A DNA stretch of 64,000 nucleotides from Pseudomonas sp. SORT22. GTDB taxonomy: Bacteria > Pseudomonadota > Gammaproteobacteria > Pseudomonadales > Pseudomonadaceae. Every line of letters starts with the position of its first letter. Positions within the stretch are counted from its first letter, which is position 1. The DNA lies in NCBI RefSeq assembly GCF_018417635.1, contig NZ_CP071007.1:3224501-3288500 (forward strand). Reading direction: 5' to 3'. Shown here piece after piece: positions 27,886 through 35,649 of the stretch. Below the pieces are notes generated by a model. The model was given only the letters and a program-made list of their open reading frames with translations. It was not told the origin of the DNA and ran no database searches. The translations under genes were made by a program, and so were the position numbers.

Positions 27886-28602
27886 TCAGGCCGCCACGCT
27901 GGCGGTAAACAGGTAACCGGCGCCGTGAATGGTGATGATCAGCTGCGGTTCGGCCGGGTCATCGTGCAGCTTGCGCCGCAAGCGGCCGACCAGCACATCG
28001 ATGGAGCGGTCGTTGGGCACCCATTCGCGGTTGCGGATCTGGTCCATCAACTGGTCGCGGCTCAGGGTATGGCCGCTGTTGCGCAGGAACACGCTGAGCA
28101 GCTGGAACTCGCCATGGGTCAGCAGGGTTTCGCCGCCCTGGGGGTCGATCAGGCGCCGGCGGTCGGTGTCCAGGGCCCAGTCGGCAAACTGCTTGAGCGG
28201 ATGATTGGCGCCACTGGGCGGCTTGCCGGCCTGGGCATGGCGCACCCGGCGCACCAGGTTCTTGGCCCGCGACACCAGCTCGCGCGGGTTCAGCGGTTTG
28301 ATCACGTAATCGTCGGCGCCGCATTCCAGGCCAACGATGCGGTCGATGTCGTCGTTGCGGCCAGTGATGAGGATGATGCCGACTTCCGAGCGCACCCGCA
28401 GTTCGCGGGTCAGGGTCAGGCCATCCTTGCCCGGCAGACGGATGTCGAGCATGACCAGGTCGACAGCCTGCTCGCCAAGAAAATGCTCGGCCTGCTCCGC
28501 CGTGGCGGCGCAGTGCACGTCGTAGCCTTCCTGGGACAGGTAGGCGTGCAGCAAGTCGCGAATCAGCGGATCGTCATCGACGACCAGTACCCGAGGCGTC
28601 AT
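27886..28602 (-). CDS. aruR: OmpR-family response regulator AruR
   Basis: 238-residue two-component regulator. The N-terminal receiver has Asp53 in VMLDIRLPG, the acidic pair DDD near residue 9-11 and the conserved Lys in VIKPLNPREL. The C-terminal winged helix (about residues 140-235) contains LTHGEFQLLSVFLRNSGHTLSRD and IDVLVGRLRRKL. It would be phosphorylated by the AruS HPt and activate arginine-transaminase genes. It is first in a three-gene operon with the binding protein and aruS. A YTRAACGASYGWWCAA site lies 58-73 bases upstream of its ATG. Confidence 0.88.
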   Translation of the reverse strand: MTPRVLVVDDDPLIRDLLHAYLSQEGYDVHCAATAEQAEHFLGEQAVDLVMLDIRLPGKDGLTLTRELRVRSEVGIILITGRNDDIDRIVGLECGADDYVIKPLNPRELVSRAKNLVRRVRHAQAGKPPSGANHPLKQFADWALDTDRRRLIDPQGGETLLTHGEFQLLSVFLRNSGHTLSRDQLMDQIRNREWVPNDRSIDVLVGRLRRKLHDDPAEPQLIITIHGAGYLFTASVAA

Positions 28603-28659
28603 TGCGTGTTGTCTCTTATAAAAATTGTTGTATGACTCACGACAGCAGCGTACCCATTA

Positions 28660-28675
28660 CTGAACGACCGATCAA
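28660..28675. promoter_or_regulatory. Candidate TetR-type operator upstream of aruR
   Basis: CTGAACGACCGATCAA matches the shared 16-base pattern. It spans the last codons and stop (28672-28674) of the TetR gene and lies 58-73 bases before the aruR start codon, near where an aruR promoter would be. Confidence 0.35.
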
Positions 28676-29316
28676 CAGCCCTCGATCAGGGTGAAGCGCC
28701 GGCGCCCACCGGCTTGCAAACCATCGACCCAGGCCTCGCAGATCTGCACGCCCTGCTCGGGGGTGAAGGTCCCGGGGTTGAGCCCCGATTCCAGCCACAG
28801 GCCGTCAAGCAAGGCACTCAGGCTGATGGCCGCAAGGTCGGCGTTGAATGCCTGCCAGCCCTCCTCTGTGGCCAGGTCCGCCAGCAGCCGGCCCAGTTCG
28901 TTGCGGTACTCGCCGTAGGAATGATCGTGCACCTGGTTGATCGCCTCGGCGGTTTTCACCGCGCCCCAGAACGCCAGCCAGGCATCGAGCAGTTGCGGGT
29001 CGAGCAACTCGGCGCAGAACGAGGCGCGAAAGAACGCCGACAGCCGTTCGCGGGCATTGGGTGCGGCCTGGGCCATGGCTTCGCGGATCAGCCCCATGAC
29101 CCGGCCGGTGACCGCCATGTAGGCCTCGGCGACCAGTTCGTCCTTGCCCGAATAGTGATGGCTGATCAGCCCCACCGAGACGCCGGCCTCGGCGGAGATC
29201 TTGCGGATCGAGGCGCCCTGGAAGCCGTGGCGTTTCAGGCACACCAGGGTCGCTTCGACCAGGTTGGCCTTGCGCAACTCCGGGACCATACGGCTGTAAC
29301 GGGCTTCCTGAGACAT
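28672..29316 (-). CDS. TetR/AcrR-family repressor, BetI-like
   Basis: 214-residue regulator. The TetR helix-turn-helix occupies about residues 10-55 (TLVCLKRHGFQGASIRKISA, then EAGVSVGLISHHYSGKDEL), with the VGLISHHYxGKDEL form seen in BetI-type proteins. A long all-helical ligand domain follows. The ATG at 29316 gives MSQEARYSRMVPELRK; the longer reading adds 52 residues through a REP element. It is 69 bases upstream of aruR on the same strand. Shared sites before the acyl-CoA/aru operon, at aruR and upstream of this gene suggest it represses all three, perhaps relieved by a CoA ester or guanidino compound. Confidence 0.86.
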   Translation of the reverse strand: MSQEARYSRMVPELRKANLVEATLVCLKRHGFQGASIRKISAEAGVSVGLISHHYSGKDELVAEAYMAVTGRVMGLIREAMAQAAPNARERLSAFFRASFCAELLDPQLLDAWLAFWGAVKTAEAINQVHDHSYGEYRNELGRLLADLATEEGWQAFNADLAAISLSALLDGLWLESGLNPGTFTPEQGVQICEAWVDGLQAGGRRRFTLIEGC

Positions 29317-29352
29317 AGGGTTTCTCGAACAGAGTGAGTTGCAGGAACCCGG

Positions 29353-29484
29353 TGGGAGCGGGCCTTGCCCCGCGATCGAGCGCGAAGCGGTCGTAAAAGC
29401 GGCCAATGCGGTGTGTCTGTTTGCACCGTGTCGACAGGTTTTACTGCTGCTTCGCAGCAGATCGCGGGGCAAGGCCCGCTCCCA
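29353..29484. repeat. REP pair upstream of the TetR gene
   Basis: TGGGAGCGGGCCTTGCCCCGCGAT (29353-29376) is perfectly complementary to 29461-29484, giving 24-bp arms. The 84-base interior contains a separate small hairpin, CTGCTGC-TTC-GCAGCAG (29444-29460). It fills most of the gap between the aldolase stop (29523) and the TetR start (29316). Confidence 0.88.
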
Positions 29485-29496
29485 CAGGATTGCGTA

Positions 29497-29512
29497 TTGA
29501 ACGACTGTACAA
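29497..29512. promoter_or_regulatory. Candidate TetR-type operator upstream of the TetR gene
   Basis: TTGAACGACTGTACAA matches the shared 16-base pattern and is itself an imperfect palindrome (TTG-AC ... GT-CAA). It lies about 180-196 bases upstream of the TetR ATG, beyond the REP pair, so autoregulation would require a long leader. Confidence 0.3.
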
Positions 29513-29522
29513 CAACTGCTGA

Positions 29523-30278
29523 TCAGTCGCGATAGCCCGGCGCCACCCGATCGAGCAGACGCAGCAACGCCGACCAGGCCAGTTGCATGCCGTCCGGATC
29601 GCTCAGCTCACCTTCCTTCAGCGGCCGCGCCGGTTCGTTGAACTGGCGTTCGGTGTGGGCACAGACTTCTTCCGATGGCAGCACCAGCTCGCCGGCCGCC
29701 ATCGCCGTGAGCTGGATCTCGCAGGCTTTTTCCAGGTAGTACATGCGCAGGAACGCCTCGCTGACACTGCGCCCGACACTGAGCAAGCCATGGTTGCGCA
29801 AAATCAGCACCGCCTTGTCACCCAGGTCATCGACCAGGCGCGCTTGTTCGGCCATGTCCAGGGCGATGCCTTCGTAGTCGTGGTAAGCAACCTTGCCGTG
29901 GAATTCCATGGAAATCTGGTTGACCGCCAGCAACCCGCACTTGAGCGCCGCCAGCGCGCAGCCGGCCTTGGTGTGCGTGTGCAGCACGCACTGGGCGTCT
30001 TCGCGGGCACCGTGGATGGCACTGTGAATGACAAAACCGGCCGGGTTCACCGGGTACGGCGACGCCTCCACCGCCCTGCCCGCCAGGTCGATCTTGACCA
30101 GGTTAGAGGCGCTGATTTCATCGAACATCAAACCATAGGGGTTGATCAGAAAATGATGCTCGGGGCCGGGAATGCGCACCGAGATATGGGTGAAGATCAG
30201 ATCGGTCATGCGAAAGTGCGCGATCAATCGATAGCAGGCGGCCAGTTCCTGGCGCAGGCGGATTTCGGTCTCGGTCAT
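29523..30278 (-). CDS. Class II aldolase/adducin-family protein
   Basis: 251-residue protein of the class II aldolase family (relatives include fuculose-phosphate aldolase and HMP/ribulose-phosphate epimerases). It has the zinc-binding histidines expected of the family: LHTHTK in the middle and a later RNHGLLSVGRS. The ATG at 30278 gives MTETEIRLRQELAACYRL, the standard beginning; the longer reading has no Shine-Dalgarno. The exact reaction cannot be read off; some members act on non-phosphorylated acids. It follows the PotD-like binding-protein gene by 71 bases on the same strand, so the two probably serve the same catabolic route. Confidence 0.84.
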   Translation of the reverse strand: MTETEIRLRQELAACYRLIAHFRMTDLIFTHISVRIPGPEHHFLINPYGLMFDEISASNLVKIDLAGRAVEASPYPVNPAGFVIHSAIHGAREDAQCVLHTHTKAGCALAALKCGLLAVNQISMEFHGKVAYHDYEGIALDMAEQARLVDDLGDKAVLILRNHGLLSVGRSVSEAFLRMYYLEKACEIQLTAMAAGELVLPSEEVCAHTERQFNEPARPLKEGELSDPDGMQLAWSALLRLLDRVAPGYRD

Positions 30279-30349
30279 TATTGTTGTCCTCAGGCGAAAA
30301 ACTGGCCAGACAATAGGGCTGAACACCGTACGATGTCCAGCCACAGGGG

Positions 30350-31387
30350 TTAGCGACTGGCCCAGGCGTTGAAGCGCTCTTCCAGCTCATCGCCGTGATC
30401 GACCCAGAACTCGACGTTCATCGACAGTGCGCCCTCAAGGTTCTGCCTGGACGTCGGCACCCAGCTCGCCAGCTTCGGATCAAGCTCGGCGGCAGCCTGG
30501 GTGTTGGTCGGCCCGTAGGGGATTTGCTTGACGTAGCGCACCTGGGTGTCGGGCTGGTTGGCGAAGGCGATCAGGCGCTTGGCCTGGTCGACATGTCTGG
30601 AGCCCTTGATGATTGCCCAGTAGTCCATGCCGTACAGGCTGCCCGGCCACACCAGGGCCAGCGGGCTGCCCTCCTGGGCGGCGACGGCGACCCGACCGCT
30701 GTAGGTCGAGGTCATGACTACGTCGCCGGCGCTCAGCCACTGCGCCGGTTGCGCGCCGGCTTCCCACCACTGGATATAGGGCTTGAGCTCGCTGAGCTTG
30801 TTGAAGGCGCGGTCGACACCCTCGGGGGTGGCCAGGACCTTGTAGACGTCCTCGACCTTGACCCCGTCGGCCATCAGCGCGAACTCCAGGTTGTACACCG
30901 CACGCTTGCGCAGGCCGCGCTTGCCGGGGATTTTCTTGACGTCCCAGAAATCCGCCCACGAGGCCGGCGTCTGGGCCAGCTTGTTGCGGTCGTAGGCAAT
31001 CGCCACGCTCCACACCAGCACCGCCGAGCCGCACTCCTGGGCGGCGTCGGGTATCAGTTGCTCGGCACGCCCGAGCTGGGTCCAGTCGAGGCGCTCGTAC
31101 ATGCCCTCGTCGCAGCCGCGCATCAGGTCCGGGCCTTCGATCTGCACCAGGTCCCAATCGACGTTGCCGGTATCGACCATGACCTTGATCCGGGCCATTT
31201 CGCCGTTGTATTCACTCTGGATCAACGTGCTGCCGTCCTGGGCACTGAAAGGCTTGAAGATCGCCGCATCCTGGGCTTTCTGGCCGGCGCCGCCATAGGC
31301 GACCACGACCATGTCCGGTGCTGCCTGGACGCCGCCGACCGCAAGGGCAAGCAACCAGGGAGAGAGCTTGAGCAGGTTCGATTTCAT
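30350..31387 (-). CDS. PotD-like ABC transporter periplasmic binding protein (orphan)
   Basis: 345-residue family-1-type solute-binding protein with a signal peptide (ending GVQAA, about residue 23). VVVAYGGAGQKAQDAAIFKPF and WDLVQIEGPDLMRGCDEGMYE are like the PotD/spermidine-putrescine group. WSVAIAYDRNKLAQTPASWADF is the conserved hinge. The ATG at 31387 is used; the codon before is TTG. There is no permease or ATPase gene in the neighbourhood, so its ligand and transporter are unknown. It is divergent from the flavin oxidoreductase at 31572, sharing a control region with a perfect inverted repeat. Confidence 0.85.
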   Translation of the reverse strand: MKSNLLKLSPWLLALAVGGVQAAPDMVVVAYGGAGQKAQDAAIFKPFSAQDGSTLIQSEYNGEMARIKVMVDTGNVDWDLVQIEGPDLMRGCDEGMYERLDWTQLGRAEQLIPDAAQECGSAVLVWSVAIAYDRNKLAQTPASWADFWDVKKIPGKRGLRKRAVYNLEFALMADGVKVEDVYKVLATPEGVDRAFNKLSELKPYIQWWEAGAQPAQWLSAGDVVMTSTYSGRVAVAAQEGSPLALVWPGSLYGMDYWAIIKGSRHVDQAKRLIAFANQPDTQVRYVKQIPYGPTNTQAAAELDPKLASWVPTSRQNLEGALSMNVEFWVDHGDELEERFNAWASR

Positions 31388-31486
31388 CAATGCTTCCTCT
31401 TGCCGGTACCACGTGATGCGTGGCCCGTTTTCTTGTTGTTGTGAGGTGTGCCCCAGGACCCGGGGTGATTTGCAAACTAGTCAAAG

Positions 31487-31519
31487 GCCAGTAAAAAAAC
31501 AAGTTGATTTTTTACTGGC
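31487..31519. promoter_or_regulatory. Perfect 12-9-12 inverted repeat between divergent genes
   Basis: GCCAGTAAAAAA (31487-31498) and TTTTTTACTGGC (31508-31519) are exact reverse complements separated by 9 bases. The element lies 53 bases before the oxidoreductase start and 100 bases before the binding-protein start. Position and symmetry suggest an operator for a dimeric regulator acting on both promoters, most simply the XRE-cupin protein encoded at 33568. A TATAGA at 31530-31535 could be the -10 of the oxidoreductase promoter. Confidence 0.55.
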
Positions 31520-31571
31520 GGTACACTTCTATAGAAAAATAATAACAACACCCCGCTGGAGCCTGACCCGC

Positions 31572-33521
31572 ATGTCGACCTTCGCGCACCTGTTCGAACC
31601 GCTGCACATCCGTGGCAAACGCCTGAAGAACCGCATCATGTCCAGCGGCCACGACACCTCGATGCCCACCGACAACCTGGTCAACGAGCGCCTGATTGCC
31701 TACCACCAGGCCCGTGCCGCCGGCGGCGTCGGCCTGATCGTGCTGCAGGTGGCCGGGGTGCACGACAGTGCGCGCTACACCTCGCACGTGCTGATGGCCA
31801 CCGACGATGCCTGCATCGACGGCTACCGCCAACTGGCCGAGACCTGCCATGCCCACGGCACCGTGGTGCTGTCGCAGATCTTCCACCCCGGGCGGGAAAT
31901 CATGGAGTCCAGCGACGGCTTGCTGGCCGTGGCCTACTCGGCCTCGGCGGTGCCCAACGAGCGTTTTCGGGTGATGCCACGGGCGCTGGACCAGGCCATG
32001 ATCGACGAGATCATTGCTGGCTATGCCGCTGCTGCCCGGCGCCTGCACCAGGCCGGCATCGATGGCGTTGAGGTGGTGGCCAGCCACGGCTACCTGCCGG
32101 CGCAGTTCATCAACCCACGGGTCAACCGCCGCAGCGATGGCTACAACGGTGAGCTGCAGCAACGCCTGCGCTTTGTCCGTGAAGTAATCGCCGCAGTGCG
32201 GGCGGCGACGGCAGACGACTTCATCATCGGCCTGCGCATCAGCGCCGATGAGCGCGACGCCGAGGGCCTGACCGAGGATGAGTCGCTGGCGGCGGTGAAG
32301 CTGCTTCAAGCAGAGCTGGACTACGTGCATATCGTCGCCGGCACCTCGGCCTCGCTCGGCGGCGCCGTGCACATCGTCCCGCCCATGGCTATCGAGGCGG
32401 CGTACCTGGCGCGCGAGGCCGGGACCTTCAAGGCGCAACTGAGCATTCCGCTGTTCGTCACCGGGCGCATCAACCAGCCCCAGGAAGCCGAACTGATCCT
32501 CGCCCGTGGCCAGGCCGATGTCTGCGGCATGACCCGCGCGCTGATCTGCGACCCGCAAATGCCCAACAAGACCCGCACTGAGCGCGTTGAAGATGTACGC
32601 GCCTGCATCGCCTGCAACCAGGCCTGCATCGGCCACTTTCACAAGGGCCTGCCGATCTCGTGCATCCAGCATCCGGAAACCGGGCGTGAGCAGCAGTTCG
32701 GCAGCCTGCAGCCGGCAGTTGTGCGCAAGCGCATCATGATCGCCGGTGGCGGCCCGGCCGGCATGAAGGCGGCGGCAGTGGCGGCAGCGCGCGGCCACGA
32801 CGTGACTTTGTACGAAGCCAGCACACAGCTGGGCGGCCAGGTGCTGCTCGCGCAATTGCTGCCGCGCCGGGCCGAATTCGGCGGCGCCAGCACCAACCTG
32901 CAACGGGAGATGCAGTTGGCCGGGGTCAAGGTGGTGCGTAATACCCGGGTGGATCGCGCCCTGGTCGAGCGCGAACAGCCAGACCTGGTGATCGTCGCCA
33001 CCGGCGCCGAACCCTACTGGCCGGCCTTCGAGCGCGGTGGCGAACTGCAGGTGCTCGATGCCTGGCAGATCCTGCGTGGCGAGGCCCGGCCCGGGCGCTC
33101 GGTGCTGGTGGTCGACTGGCGCTGCGACTGGATCGGCCCGGGCATCGCCGAGCGCCTGGTGCGTGAAGGCCACCAGGTGCAACTGGCGGTCAATGGCACC
33201 CACTGCGGCGAAAGCCTGCCGCTGTACGTGCGCGACCAGATGGCCGGCGAACTGCACAAGCTGGGTATCCCGATCACCCCCTATGCGCGCCTGTACGGCT
33301 GCGACGACACCACCGTGTACCTGCAACACACCGCCAGCGGCGAGCCGATGATCTTCGAAGACATCGACACCCTGGTGCTGTGCCAGGGCCATCAGCCGGT
33401 CGATACCCTGGCCGCTGAACTGCACGGCCTGGTCGAGGTAAAACGCATCGGCGACTGCCTGGCCCCGCGCACGGTGGAAGAAGCCGTCTACGACGGTTTG
33501 AAGGTCGCCTGGAGCCTGTAA
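31572..33521 (+). CDS. Iron-sulfur flavin oxidoreductase, OYE/2,4-dienoyl-CoA-reductase type
   Basis: 649-residue multidomain flavoenzyme. An N-terminal FMN TIM barrel (about 1-335, with SHGYLPAQFINPRVNRRSDG) is followed by a [4Fe-4S] site at Cys345, Cys348, Cys352 and Cys364 (C-x2-C-x3-C-x11-C). A C-terminal FAD/NAD(P) part begins RIMIAGGGPAGMKAAAVAAARGH near residue 390. This is the layout of dienoyl-CoA reductase, trimethylamine dehydrogenase and N-methyl amino-acid demethylases. Substrate unknown; with a PotD-like binding protein, aldolase and cupin regulator around it, an N-methylated or betaine-like compound is a reasonable guess. The ATG at 31572 has GGAG 10 bases upstream. Confidence 0.86.
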   Translation: MSTFAHLFEPLHIRGKRLKNRIMSSGHDTSMPTDNLVNERLIAYHQARAAGGVGLIVLQVAGVHDSARYTSHVLMATDDACIDGYRQLAETCHAHGTVVLSQIFHPGREIMESSDGLLAVAYSASAVPNERFRVMPRALDQAMIDEIIAGYAAAARRLHQAGIDGVEVVASHGYLPAQFINPRVNRRSDGYNGELQQRLRFVREVIAAVRAATADDFIIGLRISADERDAEGLTEDESLAAVKLLQAELDYVHIVAGTSASLGGAVHIVPPMAIEAAYLAREAGTFKAQLSIPLFVTGRINQPQEAELILARGQADVCGMTRALICDPQMPNKTRTERVEDVRACIACNQACIGHFHKGLPISCIQHPETGREQQFGSLQPAVVRKRIMIAGGGPAGMKAAAVAAARGHDVTLYEASTQLGGQVLLAQLLPRRAEFGGASTNLQREMQLAGVKVVRNTRVDRALVEREQPDLVIVATGAEPYWPAFERGGELQVLDAWQILRGEARPGRSVLVVDWRCDWIGPGIAERLVREGHQVQLAVNGTHCGESLPLYVRDQMAGELHKLGIPITPYARLYGCDDTTVYLQHTASGEPMIFEDIDTLVLCQGHQPVDTLAAELHGLVEVKRIGDCLAPRTVEEAVYDGLKVAWSL

Positions 33522-33567
33522 GCCTGTTTATACTCCGGGGCTTTGACAGTGCGGTTCGGAGCACGCC

Positions 33568-34173
33568 ATGAGCAACAGCAGCAAGACGCCGCCCGCCGCC
33601 AGCCAGGAAGGCACCAGCACCGCGCATTTTCTCGGCACCCGTATCCGCGGCTTGCGCAAGCGCCGCGGCATGACCCTGGCCGAGCTTGCCGAGCAGAGCG
33701 AGCTGACCGCCGGCTACATCAGCCAGCTGGAGCGCAACCTCTCCTACCCGTCGATCCCGGCGCTGTTCAACATCGCCCGCAGCCTGGGCGTGACCATCCA
33801 GTGGTTTTTCGCCAGCGAGGCCAGCACCGCTCCGGAGGACAACGGCTACGTGGTGCGCAAGCACAGCCGCCTGAGCGTGCACTACGAAGACGGCATCGTC
33901 GACCAGTTACTGACCCCGCAACCCAACCGCCAGCTGGAAATCCTCCACTCGCGCTTCCCGCCGGGCACCTACAGCCAGCAAAGCTACAGCCATGACGGCG
34001 AAGAAGCCGGCTACCTGCTGTCCGGCAGTTTCGAGCTGTGGGTTGGCGAGCGCTATTTTCAGCTCGGCGAAGGCGACAGCTTCAGTTTTTCCAGCCAGGA
34101 GCCGCACCGTTACGGCAACCCCGGCGAAGTGGATGCGGTGGTGATCTGGGTGATCACCCCGCCGACGTTCTGA
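33568..34173 (+). CDS. XRE-family regulator with C-terminal cupin domain
   Basis: 201-residue regulator. The helix-turn-helix spans about residues 23-78 (IRGLRKRRGMTLAELAEQSE, then TAGYISQLERNLSYPSIPAL) and the cupin about 118-198 (YSHDGEEAGYLLSGSFELWV, then FSFSSQEPHRYGNPGE). PuuR-type proteins of this design repress amine and amino-acid catabolic genes and respond to a small ligand in the cupin. It lies 46 bases after the oxidoreductase and 24 bases before the enoyl-CoA hydratase gene. It probably controls the cluster through the 31487-31519 inverted repeat. Confidence 0.88.
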   Translation: MSNSSKTPPAASQEGTSTAHFLGTRIRGLRKRRGMTLAELAEQSELTAGYISQLERNLSYPSIPALFNIARSLGVTIQWFFASEASTAPEDNGYVVRKHSRLSVHYEDGIVDQLLTPQPNRQLEILHSRFPPGTYSQQSYSHDGEEAGYLLSGSFELWVGERYFQLGEGDSFSFSSQEPHRYGNPGEVDAVVIWVITPPTF

Positions 34174-34197
34174 TACCTACAACAACACAGGCACGCC

Positions 34198-34944
34198 ATG
34201 AACGAACTGATCACCCGCGAACTGCACCAGGGCCTGCTGACCCTGACCTTCAACCGCCCGGACAAGCTCAATGCGCTGAACAACGCCATGTACAGCCAGC
34301 TGGGCGAGCTATTGCTGGCGGCCCAGGAGGACGCCCAGGTCGAGGTCATCCTCCTGACCGGCGGCGCGCAGTGCTTCAGCGCCGGCAACGACCTCAAGGA
34401 CTTCCTCGACAACCCGCCCGGCGACATGGACAGCCCGGTGTTTCGCCTGATGCGCGTAGTGCTGGCGCTGGACAAGCCGCTGATCGCAGCGGTTGCCGGC
34501 GCCGCCATCGGCATCGGCGCCACCTTGCTGCTGCACTGCGACCAGATACTGGTCAGCCGGTGCACTAAACTGCGCATGCCGTTCGTGCCGCTGGGGGTGT
34601 GCCCGGAGTTTGGCTCCAGCCTGCTATTGCCACGCCTGCTCGGTCATGCCCGGGCCGCGCGATTGTTGCTGTGCAATGAACTGCTCACAGGCGAACAGGC
34701 CGTCGAATGGGGCCTGGCCAATGAGCTGCATGAAGATGGCGAACAGTGCCTGGCGGCGGCGCGCAAGCTGGCGGCACGGCTACAGGCCCTGCCCCAGGAT
34801 GCGCTGCGCATCAGCAAGCGCCTGCTCAAGGATGCCCATCGCCAGGAATTGGAAGCGACGGTTCAACGTGAAGGCTTGCTGTTTATCGAACGGTTGCAAA
34901 CGCCGGAGGCGAAGGCGGCGTTGCGGGCGTTGGTCAAGGATTGA
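34198..34944 (+). CDS. Enoyl-CoA hydratase/isomerase family protein
   Basis: 248-residue crotonase-fold enzyme. The first oxyanion-hole segment is FSAGNDLKDFLDN and the second is AAIGIGATLLLHCDQILVS. PLGVCPEFGSSLLLPRLLG carries the catalytic Glu. The CPEFGSS form resembles delta3-delta2-enoyl-CoA isomerases and related proteins more than classical FadB-type hydratases. Its CoA substrate is unknown. It is 24 bases after the XRE-cupin gene; a REP pair follows 13 bases after the stop. It is a second, distinct paralogue of the 22203-22994 enzyme. Confidence 0.85.
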   Translation: MNELITRELHQGLLTLTFNRPDKLNALNNAMYSQLGELLLAAQEDAQVEVILLTGGAQCFSAGNDLKDFLDNPPGDMDSPVFRLMRVVLALDKPLIAAVAGAAIGIGATLLLHCDQILVSRCTKLRMPFVPLGVCPEFGSSLLLPRLLGHARAARLLLCNELLTGEQAVEWGLANELHEDGEQCLAAARKLAARLQALPQDALRISKRLLKDAHRQELEATVQREGLLFIERLQTPEAKAALRALVKD

Positions 34945-34957
34945 CGCTGGCGGCCTC

Positions 34958-35053
34958 ATCGCGGGTCAAGTCGAGGCGTCGCACCGCCGCTCCCACAGAG
35001 GCACCATCGATCCTGTGGGAGCGGCGGTGCGGCGACCCGACTTGACCCGCGAT
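34958..35053. repeat. REP pair after the enoyl-CoA hydratase gene
   Basis: Two 41-base arms (34958-34998 and 35013-35053) are complementary at 38 positions. They hold the ATCGCGGGTCAAGTCG core plus the flanking CACCGCCGCTCCCACAG part; the loop is 14 bases. The composition (GTCGCACCGCCGCTCC) matches the interior of the pair at 2918-3030, so both belong to one REP subtype. It sits between convergent genes ending at 34944 and 35071. Confidence 0.88.
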
Positions 35054-35070
35054 TGAGCACCGAGTTTGAA

Positions 35071-35571
35071 TCAACGCCTCAACTCATAGCGCAACCGCGC
35101 ATTCGCCCCAGCCGCCGACGCCACCCGCTTGAACCCCAATCCCTCCACCAGGCGCTGGCACGCAACATTGGCCGGCGACGTGGTCAGCCACAACAGCGAA
35201 CCTTCGAGCAGTGGTAGCAGGGTTTCCAGCGCCTCGGTCATCAAGCCCTGCCGGGCATGGGCCTCGGCGATCCAGTAACCCAGGCCGACCTTGCCCTGGG
35301 CATCCGGGCGCACACCGAGGCAACCGATCAGCTCACCACTGGCGAGGAACAGGTAGTAGCGTTTTTCACCCTGGGGCGCGGCCCAGTTCTGCCGGGCCTG
35401 GAGCAGGCTTTGACGCGCCTGCTCCAGGGTCCAGTCGTCACGGGCCCAGGGCAGAAACTCACGGTGAAAGTCGTAGTTGGCGTTGAGCACCGCCTGCAGT
35501 TGCGCAGCGAAGGTCAGTTCCGGGGCGTGGAGTTTCAGCTGTTTGCTGCGCAAGCGGCGGGGCAGGTCCAT
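35071..35571 (-). CDS. GNAT-family (RimJ/RimL-type) N-acetyltransferase
   Basis: 166-residue acetyltransferase. Features of the RimJ/RimL/ribosomal-protein-acetylase group are GLGYWIAEAHARQGLMTEALET (acetyl-CoA binding motif region) and SPANVACQRLVEGLGFKRV. The ATG at 35571 gives MDLPRRLRSKQLKL; the longer reading adds 26 residues without a signal. The substrate is unknown (protein N-terminus, amino acid or antibiotic). It is 78 bases downstream of the alcohol dehydrogenase on the same strand. Confidence 0.83.
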   Translation of the reverse strand: MDLPRRLRSKQLKLHAPELTFAAQLQAVLNANYDFHREFLPWARDDWTLEQARQSLLQARQNWAAPQGEKRYYLFLASGELIGCLGVRPDAQGKVGLGYWIAEAHARQGLMTEALETLLPLLEGSLLWLTTSPANVACQRLVEGLGFKRVASAAGANARLRYELRR

Positions 35572-35649
35572 TGCGGGGTCCAGGGGTGGGTAAGGATTGA
35601 CCAGTATTGCATAGTCAAAATCATTGCGAGCGCTTTGCGCTCGACACAC

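Noticed and set aside
29353..29484. REP repeats as a possible CRISPR array
   Set aside because: They are inverted pairs with unrelated interiors, not regularly spaced direct repeats, and no cas gene is present.
31512..33425. 637-codon minus-strand frame across the flavin oxidoreductase
   Set aside because: No motifs, and the plus strand carries the exact Fe-S and nucleotide-binding motifs.
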